From Lysobacterales bacterium (GTDB taxonomy: Bacteria > Pseudomonadota > Gammaproteobacteria > Xanthomonadales > Rhodanobacteraceae), in assembly GCA_016721015.1 (NCBI GenBank), contig JADKJL010000012.1, positions 372,001 through 436,000 of the forward strand: DNA of 64,000 nucleotides. The letters are read 5' to 3'. The position numbers were made by a program, and so were the translations under genes. This document shows, one piece after another, positions 1-9,271 of the stretch; within the stretch, counting starts at the first letter, position 1; each line of letters starts with the position of its first letter. The notes beneath the pieces are model-generated. The model worked only from the letters and a program-made list of their open reading frames with translations, had not been told where the DNA came from and made no database searches.

Positions 1-846
1 GAGGCCGAACTCGCGCATGCGCTGGTTGAAGGTGCGCTCGCCATATTTCTCGTCGCCGGCAACGGCATGGCCGATATGCGCGGCATGCACGCGGATCTGA
101 TGGGTGCGCCCGGTTTCGATCGCGATCTCGCAGAGTGCCGCTTCGGTAAACTGTTGCTGTCGGATCAGATGCGATACCGAAGGCTTGCCCGCAGGATCGA
201 CGCGCACCATGCGCTCGCCACCGTGCAGGATCGACTTGCGCAAGGGCTCGTTGACGGTGATGCGCGACTGCGGCAAACGGCCTTGCAACAGCGCCATGTA
301 GCGCTTGGTCGCCCGCCCTTCGCGAATCACTGCCTGCAAGGCGGTCAAGGCCGAGCGCCGCCGCGAGAACACGAGTACGCCGCTGGTGTCGCGGTCGAGG
401 CGGTGCACCAGCTCAAGGGTGTCGTTCGGCCGCGCCGCACGCAGCAGTTCAATGGCACCGAAACTGATCCCGCTGCCACCGTGGCTGGCGACCCCGCTCG
501 GCTTGTTGAGGACCAGGAAATCGCGATCCTCATGCACGATCGCCTCCTCGACCCGATTCATCTGGCCCAAGGCGGGTTTGCCCGGATCGCCCCGTTCAGC
601 CACGCGGACGGGCGGAATCCGCACCTCGTCCCCGGTACTCAGACGCACGTCCGGCTTGGCCCGGCGCCCGTTGATGCGAACCTGTCCGGTACGCAGGATC
701 CGATAGATCAGGCTGCGCGGAACACCCTTCAAACGACCCGAAAGGAAGTTGTCGATACGCTGGCCGTCGCGATCCTCATCGACCTTGACCAGCTGAACGC
801 CGAGCGGGGCCGGATCTGCGGAATTGGCCGAAGTGTGTGTCTTCAT
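1..846 (-). CDS. rluC: 23S rRNA pseudouridine synthase RluC (3' end cut off)
   Basis: Isomerises uridines of 23S rRNA (positions 955/2504/2580 in E. coli) to pseudouridine. Reading the minus strand from ATG at 846 gives MKTHTSANSADPAPLGVQLV, an S4 RNA-binding domain at about residues 25-75 (RIDNFLSGRLKGVPRSLIYR) and the RluA-family catalytic motif HRLDRDTSGVLVFSRR with the nucleophilic Asp. Later motifs ETGRTHQIRVHAAH and GDEKYG are also intact. The frame stays open to position 1, so the stop and roughly the last 30-40 residues lie outside the window. It diverges from rne, the usual rluC-rne arrangement in Gammaproteobacteria. RluC is favoured over RluD because of this neighbour. Confidence 0.95.
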   Translation of the reverse strand, partial: MKTHTSANSADPAPLGVQLVKVDEDRDGQRIDNFLSGRLKGVPRSLIYRILRTGQVRINGRRAKPDVRLSTGDEVRIPPVRVAERGDPGKPALGQMNRVEEAIVHEDRDFLVLNKPSGVASHGGSGISFGAIELLRAARPNDTLELVHRLDRDTSGVLVFSRRRSALTALQAVIREGRATKRYMALLQGRLPQSRITVNEPLRKSILHGGERMVRVDPAGKPSVSHLIRQQQFTEAALCEIAIETGRTHQIRVHAAHIGHAVAGDEKYGERTFNQRMREFGL

Positions 847-1242
847 TGAAAAAATCCGGATCTGACTGCTACACTCCGCCCGCGTATCGCGCCGTCATCC
901 GGCCCCGATTCCGGGGATCCAGAGACAACCCATAGGCGCATTCAACTGTTATGCCTGTCCGAGCCCTGGTGCCTGAACTCAAGTTTGAGGGGCGCGCAGG
1001 TCTGTAAAGCCCGGGCATCGTAACGGTTCGGATCGGAGATTGCTTGTCACCCCCGCGGTGGCAAAGGGTCTCCGGACTCGCATGCACCAAATGAGCGCTG
1101 GCGCCCGGAAAGCGTCGGCTTTTTGACAAACACAGGCGATCCCGCGGCCGGTATTCCGGTCCAAGCGGATCGCGCGGCGCGAAACCTTCGGGTAGCGCGC
1201 AACGCGCGGCAGCGGTTCGAGCGCCTGCAAGGAAACACGACA
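847..1242. other. rluC-rne divergent intergenic region
   Basis: A 396-bp gap holding the 5' leaders of rluC (minus) and rne (plus). No coding sequence is supported. Short GC-rich inverted repeats are visible (for example ggccgg...ccggtcc at about 1146-1160), so the rne leader could fold. A TTGACA hexamer lies at 1123-1128 but has no good -10 at 16-18 bp. RNase E genes in enteric bacteria are autoregulated through a structured 5' leader; whether this leader does the same cannot be seen from sequence alone. Confidence 0.5.
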
Positions 1243-4200
1243 ATGAAACGTATGTTGATCAACGCAACTCAGCGTGAAGAGTTGCGTGTGGCTATCGTTG
1301 ATGGCCAGACCCTGTTTGATCTCGATGTCGAGATTCCCTCCCGCGAACAGAAGAAGTCGAACATCTATCTCGGCCGCATCACCCGGGTCGAGCCCTCGCT
1401 GGAAGCCTGTTTCGTCGAATATGGGGGCGAGCGCCACGGCTTCCTGCCGATGAAGGAAATCTCCAAGCAGTACTTCACGGCCGGCGTCGATGCCAACAAG
1501 GCTGGCATCCGCGAGCTGATCAAGGAAGGCCAGACCATCGTCGTCCAGGTCGACAAGGAAGAGCGCGGCAACAAGGGCGCCGCCCTGACCACCTTCATCA
1601 GCCTGGCCGGTCGCTATCTGGTGCTGATGCCGAACAATCCTCGAGCCGGTGGCGTTTCACGCCGCATCGAGGGCGAGGATCGGCAGAATCTGAAGGACGC
1701 GATGGATGAGCTGCAGTTGCCCGATGAAATGGGCCTGATCATCCGCACCGCCGGCATGGGCCGCGAGGCCGAAGAGCTGCAGTGGGATCTCGATTACCTG
1801 CTGCAGCTGTGGAAAGCGATCGCCGAAGCGGCGACATCGCGCCCGGCGCCGTTCCTGATCTATCAGGAATCGAAACTCATCATCCGCGCCCTGCGTGACT
1901 ATCTTCGCAACGACATCGGCGAGATCCTGATTGACCACGAGGAGCTCTACAACGACGCTCGCGAGTTCGTCCAGCAGGTCATGCCGAACAACTTGCGCAA
2001 GCTCAAGTTGTACCAGGACACGGTACCGTTGTTCTCGCGCTTCCAGATCGAATCGCAGATCGAGAACGCTTTCGAGCGCACCGTGCGCCTGCCCGCCGGC
2101 GGCTCGATCGTCATCGACCAGACCGAAGCCCTGACCGCAATCGACATCAACTCGTCGAAGGCGACCAAGGGCAGCGACATCGAAGACACCGCGTTCAACA
2201 CCAATCTCGAAGCCGCGGCGGAGATCGCGCGCCAGCTGCGCATCCGCGATGCCGGTGGCCTTATCGTCATCGACTTCATCGACATGGACAGCCCGCGCCA
2301 TCAGCGCGAAGTCGAGGAAAAGCTGAAGGACGCCATGAAGGTCGATCGCGCCCGCGTGCAGATCGGTCGCATCTCGCGCTTCGGCCTGCTCGAACTCTCG
2401 CGTCAGCGCCTGCGTCCGTCGCTCGGCGAAGCCACCCAGATCGTTTGTCCGCGCTGTGACGGCCACGGCCGCATCCGCAGCGTCGAATCGTTGGCGCTGT
2501 CGGCCCTGCGTCTGGTCGAAGAGCATGCGATGAAGGAAAACACCGGGCAGGTGCTGGTCCAGGCACCACCGGACGTGGCCAACTTCCTGGTCAATGAAAA
2601 ACGGCGCCAGCTCAGCGAGATCGAGGTTCGTCAGGAAGTCCAGCTCATCGTCATCGCCGACGACAAGCTCGAAACACCGCATCTGCACATCGAGCGCATC
2701 CGCTCGGCCGACATCACCGAGGATGCCAAGCCCAGTTATCAGCGGGTGACCGCGGTGGAGGTCAAGCCACTGCCGCAACTTGCGCAGCCCGACGATGCAG
2801 CCGAAGAACCGGCGGTCAGCCGTGTCGTTCCGGCAAGCCCGGCTCCGATGAAGACTGCCGAAACAACCGTCGCGGCCCCCGTCGCAACGCCGGCTGCGGT
2901 TTCCGGTGGTGGTTTTTTCGCCTGGCTTGGACGCCTGTTCGGCAGCAAGGCCGACGCGCAAACCCCCGAGCCCTCCGCCACTCGACGCGAGCAGACTCGC
3001 CGTGAACCACGCGAGGCGCGCGACGGACGTGGCCCATCATCGCGCACCCAGCAGCAGAGCCGAGGCTCACGGGGTGACTCGGCGCGCAAGGAAGGCGGTC
3101 GCGGCGAATCACGTGATGGGCGCAAATCGCAGGCGCAGAAGCCGGCCAAGCAGGATCAGCCACAACGCCCACAGCGCGAGGGTCGCAAGCAGGCAGCGAA
3201 TGGTGCCAGCAACCCGTCACAAGCCAATCGCGACAAGGTGGTTGGAAAGAACATGCAAGCCAGCGCGGACGCTGCCGAAGCCACAGTCGAGGAAAAGAAG
3301 CTCCCTCAACAAGCGACCGCCGGCCTGGCAGGCGCAGGTGAGAATAACGATGACGAATCGACGTCATCGTCGAGCAGCAAGCGTCGTCGCGGTCGTCGCG
3401 GTGGTCGTCGCCGTCGCAAGGGTGAGGGGGAAGCTGAAAACGAGAACGAGGGTGCCGTGACACCCGGTGTCACGGCCGCAGCGATCACCCACGAGGCTTT
3501 CGATGATGAGGATGCCGATCGTCGTGATGCACGCAATAACCGCACTCGCGTCGCTGGCACAGTGTCTGAAAGCACGCCCGCATCCGTGACGAGTGGCGAA
3601 GCGGGCTCCCAGGCTGCTGCTGTCGAAGCTCAGACTTCGGCTCCGGCTCAGACGTCGGCTCCAGTCCAGACTCCGGCTCGGACTTCCGCTCCGGCTCAGA
3701 CTTCGGCTCCGGCTCAGACTTCGGCTCCGGCTCAGACTTCGGCTCCGGCTCAGACCTCGGCTCCGGCTCAGACCTCGGCTCCGGCTCAGACTTCGGCTCC
3801 GGCGCAGACTTCGGCTCCGGCGCAGACTTCGGCTCCGGCTCAGACTTCGGCTCCGGCTCAGACTTCGGCTCCGGCTCAGACTTCGGCTCCGGCTCAGACT
3901 TCGGCTCCGGCTCAGACTTCGGCTCCGGCTCAGACTTCGGCTCCGGCTCAGACTTCGGCTCCGGCTCAGACTTCGGCTCCGGCTCAGACTTCGGCTCCGG
4001 CTCAGACCTGGCTCCGGCAGCTGGCCCGGCTCAGACCTCGGCTCCGGCCCAGACCTCGCTCCGGCTCAGACTTCGGCTCCGGCTCAGACCTCGGCTCCGG
4101 CTCAGACCTCGGCTCCGGCTCAGACCTCGGCTCCGGCTCAGACCTCGGCTCCGGCTCAGACCTCGGCTCCGGCTCAGACCTCGGCTCCGGCTCAGACCTC

Positions 4201-4609
4201 GGCTCCGGCTCAGACCTCGGCTCCGGCTCAGACCTCGGCTCCGGCTCAGACCTCGGCTCCGGCTCAGACCTCGGCTCCGGCTCAGACGTCGGCTCCAGTC
4301 CAGACTTCAGCTCCGGCCCAGACTTCGGCCCCAGCGCCGACAACGCGTCCAGCAGCAGCCGCTTCGCCGACAGCCAGTCCAGCGACGCAACACGTGCAGC
4401 CCCGACAGCCAGTGGAGGACCTGTTCTCTGTTCCGGTTCGTCATGCGGCACGAACCGAATTGCCGATCACCAAGCCGTCACCGATCCTCGCGATGCATCC
4501 GCAGGTTGCCGCCGAGGTCGCAAAGTCGCTGGCTCGTGATGCCGAGTCGGTCAAGCCGTCCAGCGCCGAGGCTCCAGCCAAAGCGGCACCGTCCGCAGAC
4601 GAATCCTGA
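1243..4609 (+). CDS. rne: Ribonuclease E with expanded SAPAQT repeat tail; reading frame broken twice in the repeat
   Basis: Essential endoribonuclease and degradosome scaffold at the inner membrane. Start ATG 1243 (MKRMLINATQREELRVAIVD) matches the family. S1 domain at about residues 35-120; DNase I-like catalytic Asp motifs AIDINSS (about 300) and VIDFIDM (about 342); Zn-link CPRCDGHG (about 402). A probable amphipathic membrane anchor GGFFAWLGRLFGS lies near 555 and an Arg-rich RNA-binding block KRRRGRRGGRRRRK near 715. From about 3628 to 4342 the tail is an 18-bp array encoding SAPAQT. Uninterrupted reading in the initial frame would end at 4539, but one missing base at 4009/4010 and another at 4058/4059 move the array into the frame that ends at 4609 (…PSADES). 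Restoring both gives about 1122 aa. The N-terminal catalytic half is unaffected. Confidence 0.93.
3628..4342 (+). repeat. 18-bp tandem array (SAPAQT) inside rne
   Basis: Unit tcggctccggctcagact, or with acc in place of act. Eighteen consecutive SAPAQT units run exactly from 3685 to 4008, a divergent linker at 4009-4060 (reads SAPAAGPAQTSAPAQTS if two bases are restored), then 13 QT-containing units from 4061 to 4288, followed by degenerate units (SAPVQT, SAPAQT, SAPAPT). The first block mostly uses ACT for Thr and the second mostly ACC, so the two blocks expanded separately. The unit is open in five of six frames, which produces spurious overlapping reading frames here. Confidence 0.95.
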
Positions 4610-4625
4610 TCGTCGATTCCTGCTG

Positions 4626-4657
4626 CGCCTGCGTGTGGGCAAGCCCACACGCAGGCG
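4626..4657. terminator. Hairpin between rne and the convergent response regulator
   Basis: A perfect 14-bp inverted repeat, gcctgcgtgtgggc at 4627-4640 and its complement at 4643-4656, extended one pair further at 4626/4657, with a two-base centre. It starts 17 bp after the rne stop and ends 11 bp before the response regulator stop, so it could terminate both convergent genes. No U-tract follows, so intrinsic termination is probable but not certain. Confidence 0.65.
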
Positions 4658-4668
4658 TGGTCTGGGCG

Positions 4669-5316
4669 TCAGCGTGTTCCCGGGGCGTCGAGCAGACCGT
4701 GCAGGCTGGCCAGGTGGGCCAGCGTCACCGAGTTGTCGATATTTAGTTTTTCAAACAACCGGTATTTGTAAGTCGCGACCGTCTTGCTGCTGAGGTTGAG
4801 CAGAGTGGCAATCACCGGCATCGGCTGGCCACGCGCGAGCATCAAGGCCACCTCGAGCTCGCGAGACGACAACTCCTCGAACGGGGATTGGGCACTTCCA
4901 TCGATGGCTCCCAAGGCCATCGCCTCGGCGATGCCCGGAGCCAGATAGCGCCGACCATCGGCCACCTGGCGAACGGCACGCTGCAGCTCGGGAGCGGGAC
5001 AGGATTTCGTGATATAGCCGCTGGCACCCGCTTCCAGCAGGCGGCGCGGGAAAGGCGCCTCGCTGACCATCGTGACGATGATGATGCGGGTCTTGAGCTT
5101 GAGCTTGCGCACGCGCTCGGTGACTTCAATGCCACTGACGCCAGGCATGTGCACATCGACCAGGGCAAGATCCGGCTTGAGCTTCTTCAGCAGCAGCAGT
5201 CCCTGTTCGCCATCGGATGCCTCGCCGACCACCTCGATGTCCGCCTGCTGCTCGAGGATCAGGCGGAAGCCGGTGCGGACAAGCTCATGGTCGTCGACCA
5301 GGACGATGCGAATCAT
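4669..5316 (-). CDS. LuxR/NarL-family response regulator, GacA/UvrY-like
   Basis: Two-component response regulator of 215 aa. Start ATG at 5316 gives MIRIVLVDDHELVRTG, aligned with GacA/UvrY; an ATG two codons upstream is possible. Receiver domain: acidic pair D8-D9, phospho-acceptor D54 in LVDVHMPG, conserved Lys in YITKS. C-terminal LuxR helix-turn-helix: LSSRELEVALMLARG through SSKTVATYKYRLFEKL. Length and motifs fit GacA/UvrY, which activates CsrA-antagonising small RNAs through a BarA/GacS kinase. The usual partner uvrC is not adjacent, so the specific assignment is inferred from sequence pattern only. It sits alone, convergent with rne. Confidence 0.8.
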   Translation of the reverse strand: MIRIVLVDDHELVRTGFRLILEQQADIEVVGEASDGEQGLLLLKKLKPDLALVDVHMPGVSGIEVTERVRKLKLKTRIIIVTMVSEAPFPRRLLEAGASGYITKSCPAPELQRAVRQVADGRRYLAPGIAEAMALGAIDGSAQSPFEELSSRELEVALMLARGQPMPVIATLLNLSSKTVATYKYRLFEKLNIDNSVTLAHLASLHGLLDAPGTR

Positions 5317-5536
5317 TCCCAACTTCCCCCAGGCAGACGCAAGCGCGAGTCTGGCCTGTAACTACCTTGACTGGCAAGTCCGCATCGCATCCAGACGGCC
5401 GGCTGCGACAAGATGTAGCAAATCACAAAACCATTTGCAGCGCTGGCCGATTCAGCCGGAACCCACTGACAGCCCTTTCATGCCATCGCGATCAATCCGG
5501 ACATGATGGAACCCACTTGTGCGGTTCGGGCCAGGA

Positions 5537-6295
5537 TTACCTCGGATCCGCCACTTGTTGGGAACGCTGGCGCAGGACTTCGAACACCACGACACCGGTG
5601 GCCACCGACACGTTGAGACTCTCGACGCTTCCACGCATCGGAATCGAGGCGACAAAATCGCAGGCTTCGCGAGTTAGTCGACGCATGCCCTCGCCTTCGC
5701 TGCCAATGACGATGCCGACGGGCCCCTTGAAGTCACTGGCATAAAGCGACTGCTTGCCATCGCCAGCAAATCCGGTCAGCCAGACTCCGGCCTCCTTCAG
5801 CAGCTTCAGACTGCGTGCAAGGTTGGTCGTCGCAAAGAACGGCACGCGGTCGGCCGCGCCAGCCGACGCGCGGCGTACGGTCGGCGTGATGCCGACCGCC
5901 TTGTCCTTCGGCACGATCACGGCGGTTACTCCGGCGGCTTCGGCACTGCGCAGGCAGGCGCCGAGATTGTGCGGATCGGTGACCCCGTCGAGGATCAGGA
6001 AAAGCGCGTCCTGCCCGGCCGCCTCGATCAGGGCCGGCAATTCGGCTTCGTTGCGTGCCGGCGGGGCCTTGTACATCGCCGCGATTCCCTGATGGCGACC
6101 ACCACCGGTCATGCGGTCCAGATCAGCCTTGCTGCGCGCGTGCGGCTTGACGCCCATGTCACGCGCACGCTCGGCAAGGTCGCGAACGCGCGGATTCTGT
6201 TGCCCGGATTCGACATACAGCTCGGCGATATTTGCCGCGTCGTAGTTCAGTGCGGCTTCCACGGAATGGATGCCGATCAGCAGTTCAGTGCTCAT
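5537..6295 (-). CDS. rlmB: 23S rRNA (guanosine-2'-O-)-methyltransferase RlmB
   Basis: SPOUT-class methyltransferase that 2'-O-methylates G2251 of 23S rRNA in the peptidyl-transferase centre. 252 aa starting MSTELLIGIHSVEAAL. The N-terminal substrate-binding domain (about 1-85) is followed by the knotted catalytic domain with the three SpoU motifs: ILDGVTDPHNLGACLRSAEA, GIVIGSEGEGMRRLTREACD and IPMRGSVESLNVSVATGV. Lies downstream of rnr on the same strand with a 114-bp gap; rnr-rlmB adjacency is the same as in E. coli. Confidence 0.97.
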   Translation of the reverse strand: MSTELLIGIHSVEAALNYDAANIAELYVESGQQNPRVRDLAERARDMGVKPHARSKADLDRMTGGGRHQGIAAMYKAPPARNEAELPALIEAAGQDALFLILDGVTDPHNLGACLRSAEAAGVTAVIVPKDKAVGITPTVRRASAGAADRVPFFATTNLARSLKLLKEAGVWLTGFAGDGKQSLYASDFKGPVGIVIGSEGEGMRRLTREACDFVASIPMRGSVESLNVSVATGVVVFEVLRQRSQQVADPR

Positions 6296-6409
6296 GGATT
6301 GCCGGCCTCTTCAAGATCGCCCAGTGTGAACTGCCGATGCCGTTTCGAAAAGATCGAATTGGCGCACGATTCGCATTGCGCTGGCCCACGTTTGTCATCG
6401 GATCGCAGG

Positions 6410-8788
6410 CTACGCATGTCGCTTTGAGTCATCGACAACCAACCGGAAATCAATCTTGCGGTCCTCCAGGCTCGCCCGCAGCACCTGGATGCGCACCGGT
6501 TCGCCAAGGCGGAACTGCAGGCCACGCCGCTCGCCGCTGAGCATGTGCCGCTTCGGATCGAAGTGGTAGTAGTCATTCGGCAACTGGGTGATGTGCACGA
6601 GTCCGTTGATCTTCGACTCGGTGAGTTCGACGAACAAGCCAAACGAGGTGACGCCGGAAATTACCCCATCGAACTCGCTGCCGACGTGCTTCTCCATCCA
6701 CGCACATTTGTAACGCTCATCGACATCGCGTTCCGCTTCCTGCGCGCGTCGTTCGTTGTGCGAGCAATGCACCGCCATCGAGCCCATCTGGGTGGGCGAG
6801 TACTCGTACTCGGCGGGTTTGCCACCACTGATTGCATATCGAATCGCGCGATGCACGAGCAAGTCCGGATAGCGCCGGATTGGCGAGGTGAAGTGCGCGT
6901 AGGCTTCGAGGGCCAGGCCGAAATGGCCGGTGTTCTCGGGCTGGTAGACGGCCATGCTCTGTGAGCGCAACACGACCGACTCGATCAGGCTGACGTCGGG
7001 ACGATTGCGGATTTTCTTCAGCAAGGCGGCAAAGTCGGCCGGTTTCACTTCGCCGGCCGGCGGCAGCTTCAGCTTGAACTCCTTGAGGTACTCGAGCAGG
7101 TCCTCGTATTTCGACGCCGGTGGCGGCTCATGCACGCGATACGGCGCTGGAATCCGCTTCCTCAGCATGTACTTCGCCGCCTCGACATTGGCCGCGATCA
7201 TGCATTCCTCGATCAGCTTGTGCGCATCATTGCGCGGCTCAGCGCCAAGCTGGATGACCTCGCCCGAGGCAGCCAGGCGGAACTTGACCTCGGTGCTCTC
7301 GAAATCGATTGAACCACGCTTCTGGCGTGCCTTGGCCAGCAGCTTGTAGAGCTGGTGCAGGCTCTCGATGCGCGGCATCAATTCACCAATCTCGTCGCGC
7401 GCGTCCTCAAGCTTTTCGCCAACCGCGTCCCAGACCTTGGTGTAGGTCAGGCGCGCATGCGAACGCATCACCGCTTCGTAGAACTTCGATGAAATCACCT
7501 CGCCGCCGCGATCCACCTGCATGTCGCAGACCATGCACAGGCGATCCACTTTCGGATTCAGCGAACAAATCCCGTTGGACAGTGTTTCCGGCAGCATCGG
7601 CACGACGAAGCCCGGAAAGTACACTGACGTCGAGCGCAGATAAGCCTCCTCATCGAGCGGACTGCCCACCTTCACATAGTGCGACACATCGGCGATCGCG
7701 ACGATCAGGCGGAAGCCCTGCGCATTCGCCTCGGCATACACTGCATCGTCGAAATCGCGAGCATCCTCGCCGTCGATCGTGACCAGCTGCAGCATGCGCA
7801 GATCGACCCGACCCTTGATTTCCGAGGCAAGCACCTGGGGATCGACCTCGGCCGCCTGGGCGACAACCGGGACCGGCCATTCGTGCGGCAGGTCGTGGCT
7901 GGCAATCGCCATCTCGACGATGATCGAAGGCGTCAGGCGTTCGCCCAGCACGGCCAGAATGCGCCCGATCGGACCGCGATGCTGGGTTGGGGGATCGGTG
8001 ATCTCGGTGATGACGATCTGCCCGTTTCGCGCACCCTGCTCATCGCCGGGACGGATCAGGATGTCCTGGTGGACACGACGGTCATCGGGCGAAACCAGGG
8101 TGATCCCGTCCTCGATGACCACCCGACCGACCAGGCGTGATGCACGCCGTTCGAGCACTTCGACAATCGCGCCCTGACGGCGCCCGCGCCGATCGACACC
8201 GACCACGCTGCCGAGCACGCGATCACCGTGCAACACGGTGCGCATCTGCGCGGGGGATAGATAAAGATCCTCGCCGCCCTCGTCGGGTTTGAGAAAACCA
8301 TAGCCCTCCGCATTGGCAAGCACGACGCCGGCGATCAGGCCAAGTCGCTCGGCCACGCCGTAGCCACCGCGGCGGTTCTGCAACAACTGGCCATCACGCA
8401 CCATCGCGGCGAGGCGTTTGCCGAGGGCATCGACATCCTGCTCACTGCGCAGCCCGAGTGCCGCCGCAACGGCTTCGGTCTTCATCAGCGAGGCTTGTTC
8501 GGAAAGAAGGGCGAGAATAGCCTCGCGGCTGGGAATCGGATTCTCGTAGCGGCGCGCTTCGCGGCCGGCGAACGGATCCTGCCATCTATTGGGTTTGGCC
8601 CCAGCTCGCGCCACGATGGGTGCAGGCTTGCCACGCGACGACTTCGCGGCGGGCTTGCCGCGATTGCCGGTTTTCGGCGCCGCAGAGGCGGATTCCGGCA
8701 TCCACGGTGGCAGCTTGGACTTGGTGCTCTTTTTTGGTCCGGATTTTGCCGGGCCCGGTGTTTTCATTCCATTGGGTTTCTTTCGCAT
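6410..8788 (-). CDS. rnr: Ribonuclease R
   Basis: Processive 3'-5' exoribonuclease that degrades structured RNA and takes part in rRNA quality control and trans-translation. 792 aa. The start at 8788 (MRKKPNGMKTPG) is chosen because an AAGGAGA ribosome-binding site lies 8 bp upstream; an ATG 12 codons earlier would overlap that site. Lys/Arg-rich N-terminus, winged-helix domain (REAILALLSEQASLMKTEAV), two cold-shock domains (about 110-260), RNB catalytic domain with the Asp cluster TIDGEDARDFDDAVYAE and RRYPDLLVHRAI, then an S1 domain (DGVISGVTSFGLFVELTES). Cold and stress roles are known for the family. Confidence 0.97.
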   Translation of the reverse strand: MRKKPNGMKTPGPAKSGPKKSTKSKLPPWMPESASAAPKTGNRGKPAAKSSRGKPAPIVARAGAKPNRWQDPFAGREARRYENPIPSREAILALLSEQASLMKTEAVAAALGLRSEQDVDALGKRLAAMVRDGQLLQNRRGGYGVAERLGLIAGVVLANAEGYGFLKPDEGGEDLYLSPAQMRTVLHGDRVLGSVVGVDRRGRRQGAIVEVLERRASRLVGRVVIEDGITLVSPDDRRVHQDILIRPGDEQGARNGQIVITEITDPPTQHRGPIGRILAVLGERLTPSIIVEMAIASHDLPHEWPVPVVAQAAEVDPQVLASEIKGRVDLRMLQLVTIDGEDARDFDDAVYAEANAQGFRLIVAIADVSHYVKVGSPLDEEAYLRSTSVYFPGFVVPMLPETLSNGICSLNPKVDRLCMVCDMQVDRGGEVISSKFYEAVMRSHARLTYTKVWDAVGEKLEDARDEIGELMPRIESLHQLYKLLAKARQKRGSIDFESTEVKFRLAASGEVIQLGAEPRNDAHKLIEECMIAANVEAAKYMLRKRIPAPYRVHEPPPASKYEDLLEYLKEFKLKLPPAGEVKPADFAALLKKIRNRPDVSLIESVVLRSQSMAVYQPENTGHFGLALEAYAHFTSPIRRYPDLLVHRAIRYAISGGKPAEYEYSPTQMGSMAVHCSHNERRAQEAERDVDERYKCAWMEKHVGSEFDGVISGVTSFGLFVELTESKINGLVHITQLPNDYYHFDPKRHMLSGERRGLQFRLGEPVRIQVLRASLEDRKIDFRLVVDDSKRHA

Positions 8789-8962
8789 CGATGCGTTCTC
8801 CTTGTCTGGTGACCTGCGCGGCACGAGGCGGCGGCAGGATAATCATGTGATTTCATGGGCGGCAAACCGAATCGCCACCATTGTGCGCGTGCAATCATTG
8901 ACAGTCTGCAACAGCCCACGTATCTTTCGCGCCCCCGGTGGCTTCCAGCGCACCGGGCACAA

Positions 8963-9047
<85 letters not shown>

Positions 9048-9060
9048 ACATCGAAAAAGA

Positions 9061-9083
9061 ACCGCCGCAAGGCGGTTTTTTTT
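9061..9083 (+). terminator. Rho-independent terminator after tRNA-Leu
   Basis: Stem accgcc/ggcggt around a gcaa tetraloop, followed directly by eight T residues; 14 bp beyond the tRNA CCA. Confidence 0.93.
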
Positions 9084-9117
9084 GTCCGTGATTCGGATAC
9101 CGGATGAACGAGCCGCG

Positions 9118-9190
9118 GTGGGAGCGGCTTCAGCCGCGATCAGATTTCCAGGAACCCGAGCAGGAGCATCGCGGCTGAAGCCGCTCCCAC
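9118..9190. repeat. REP-like inverted repeat
   Basis: Two perfectly complementary 23-bp arms, 9118-9140 (core gggagcggcttcagccgcga) and 9168-9190, separated by 27 bp. Each arm is itself a small palindrome (gcggcttcagccgc). Related but imperfect copies occur at 28584-28606 and 46262-46279, so this is a dispersed family. Such gagcggcttcagccgc elements are common between genes in Lysobacterales. Confidence 0.85.
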
Positions 9191-9200
9191 GATCCCTCCC

Positions 9201-9263
9201 TACTCCCTACTCCCTACTCCCTACTCCCTACTCCCTACTCCCTACTCCCTACTCCCTACTCCC
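9201..9263. repeat. Nine tandem copies of the heptamer tactccc
   Basis: Exactly nine perfect 7-bp units between the REP element and the purA stop codon. Related heptamer arrays occur at 10604-10668, 47806-47868, 53368-53581 and 62996-63081. Confidence 0.95.
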
Positions 9264-9271
9264 TCCTTCAA

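Noticed and set aside
1657..2961. 434-aa antisense open frame across rne
   Set aside because: It is the complement of strongly conserved RNase E coding sequence, and has no recognisable domain or ribosome-binding site; GC-rich codon bias keeps the antisense frame open.
3685..4288. CRISPR or rearrangement hot-spot array
   Set aside because: The 18-bp units are contiguous and in frame with rne coding sequence, so this is a coding tandem repeat.
4002..4451. Minus-strand SEPEPR repeat protein in the rne tail
   Set aside because: Pure by-product of the 18-bp unit, which is open in five frames; no start context and it disappears outside the array.
9201..9263. CRISPR-like array
   Set aside because: Seven-bp head-to-tail units without spacers; no cas genes anywhere in the window.
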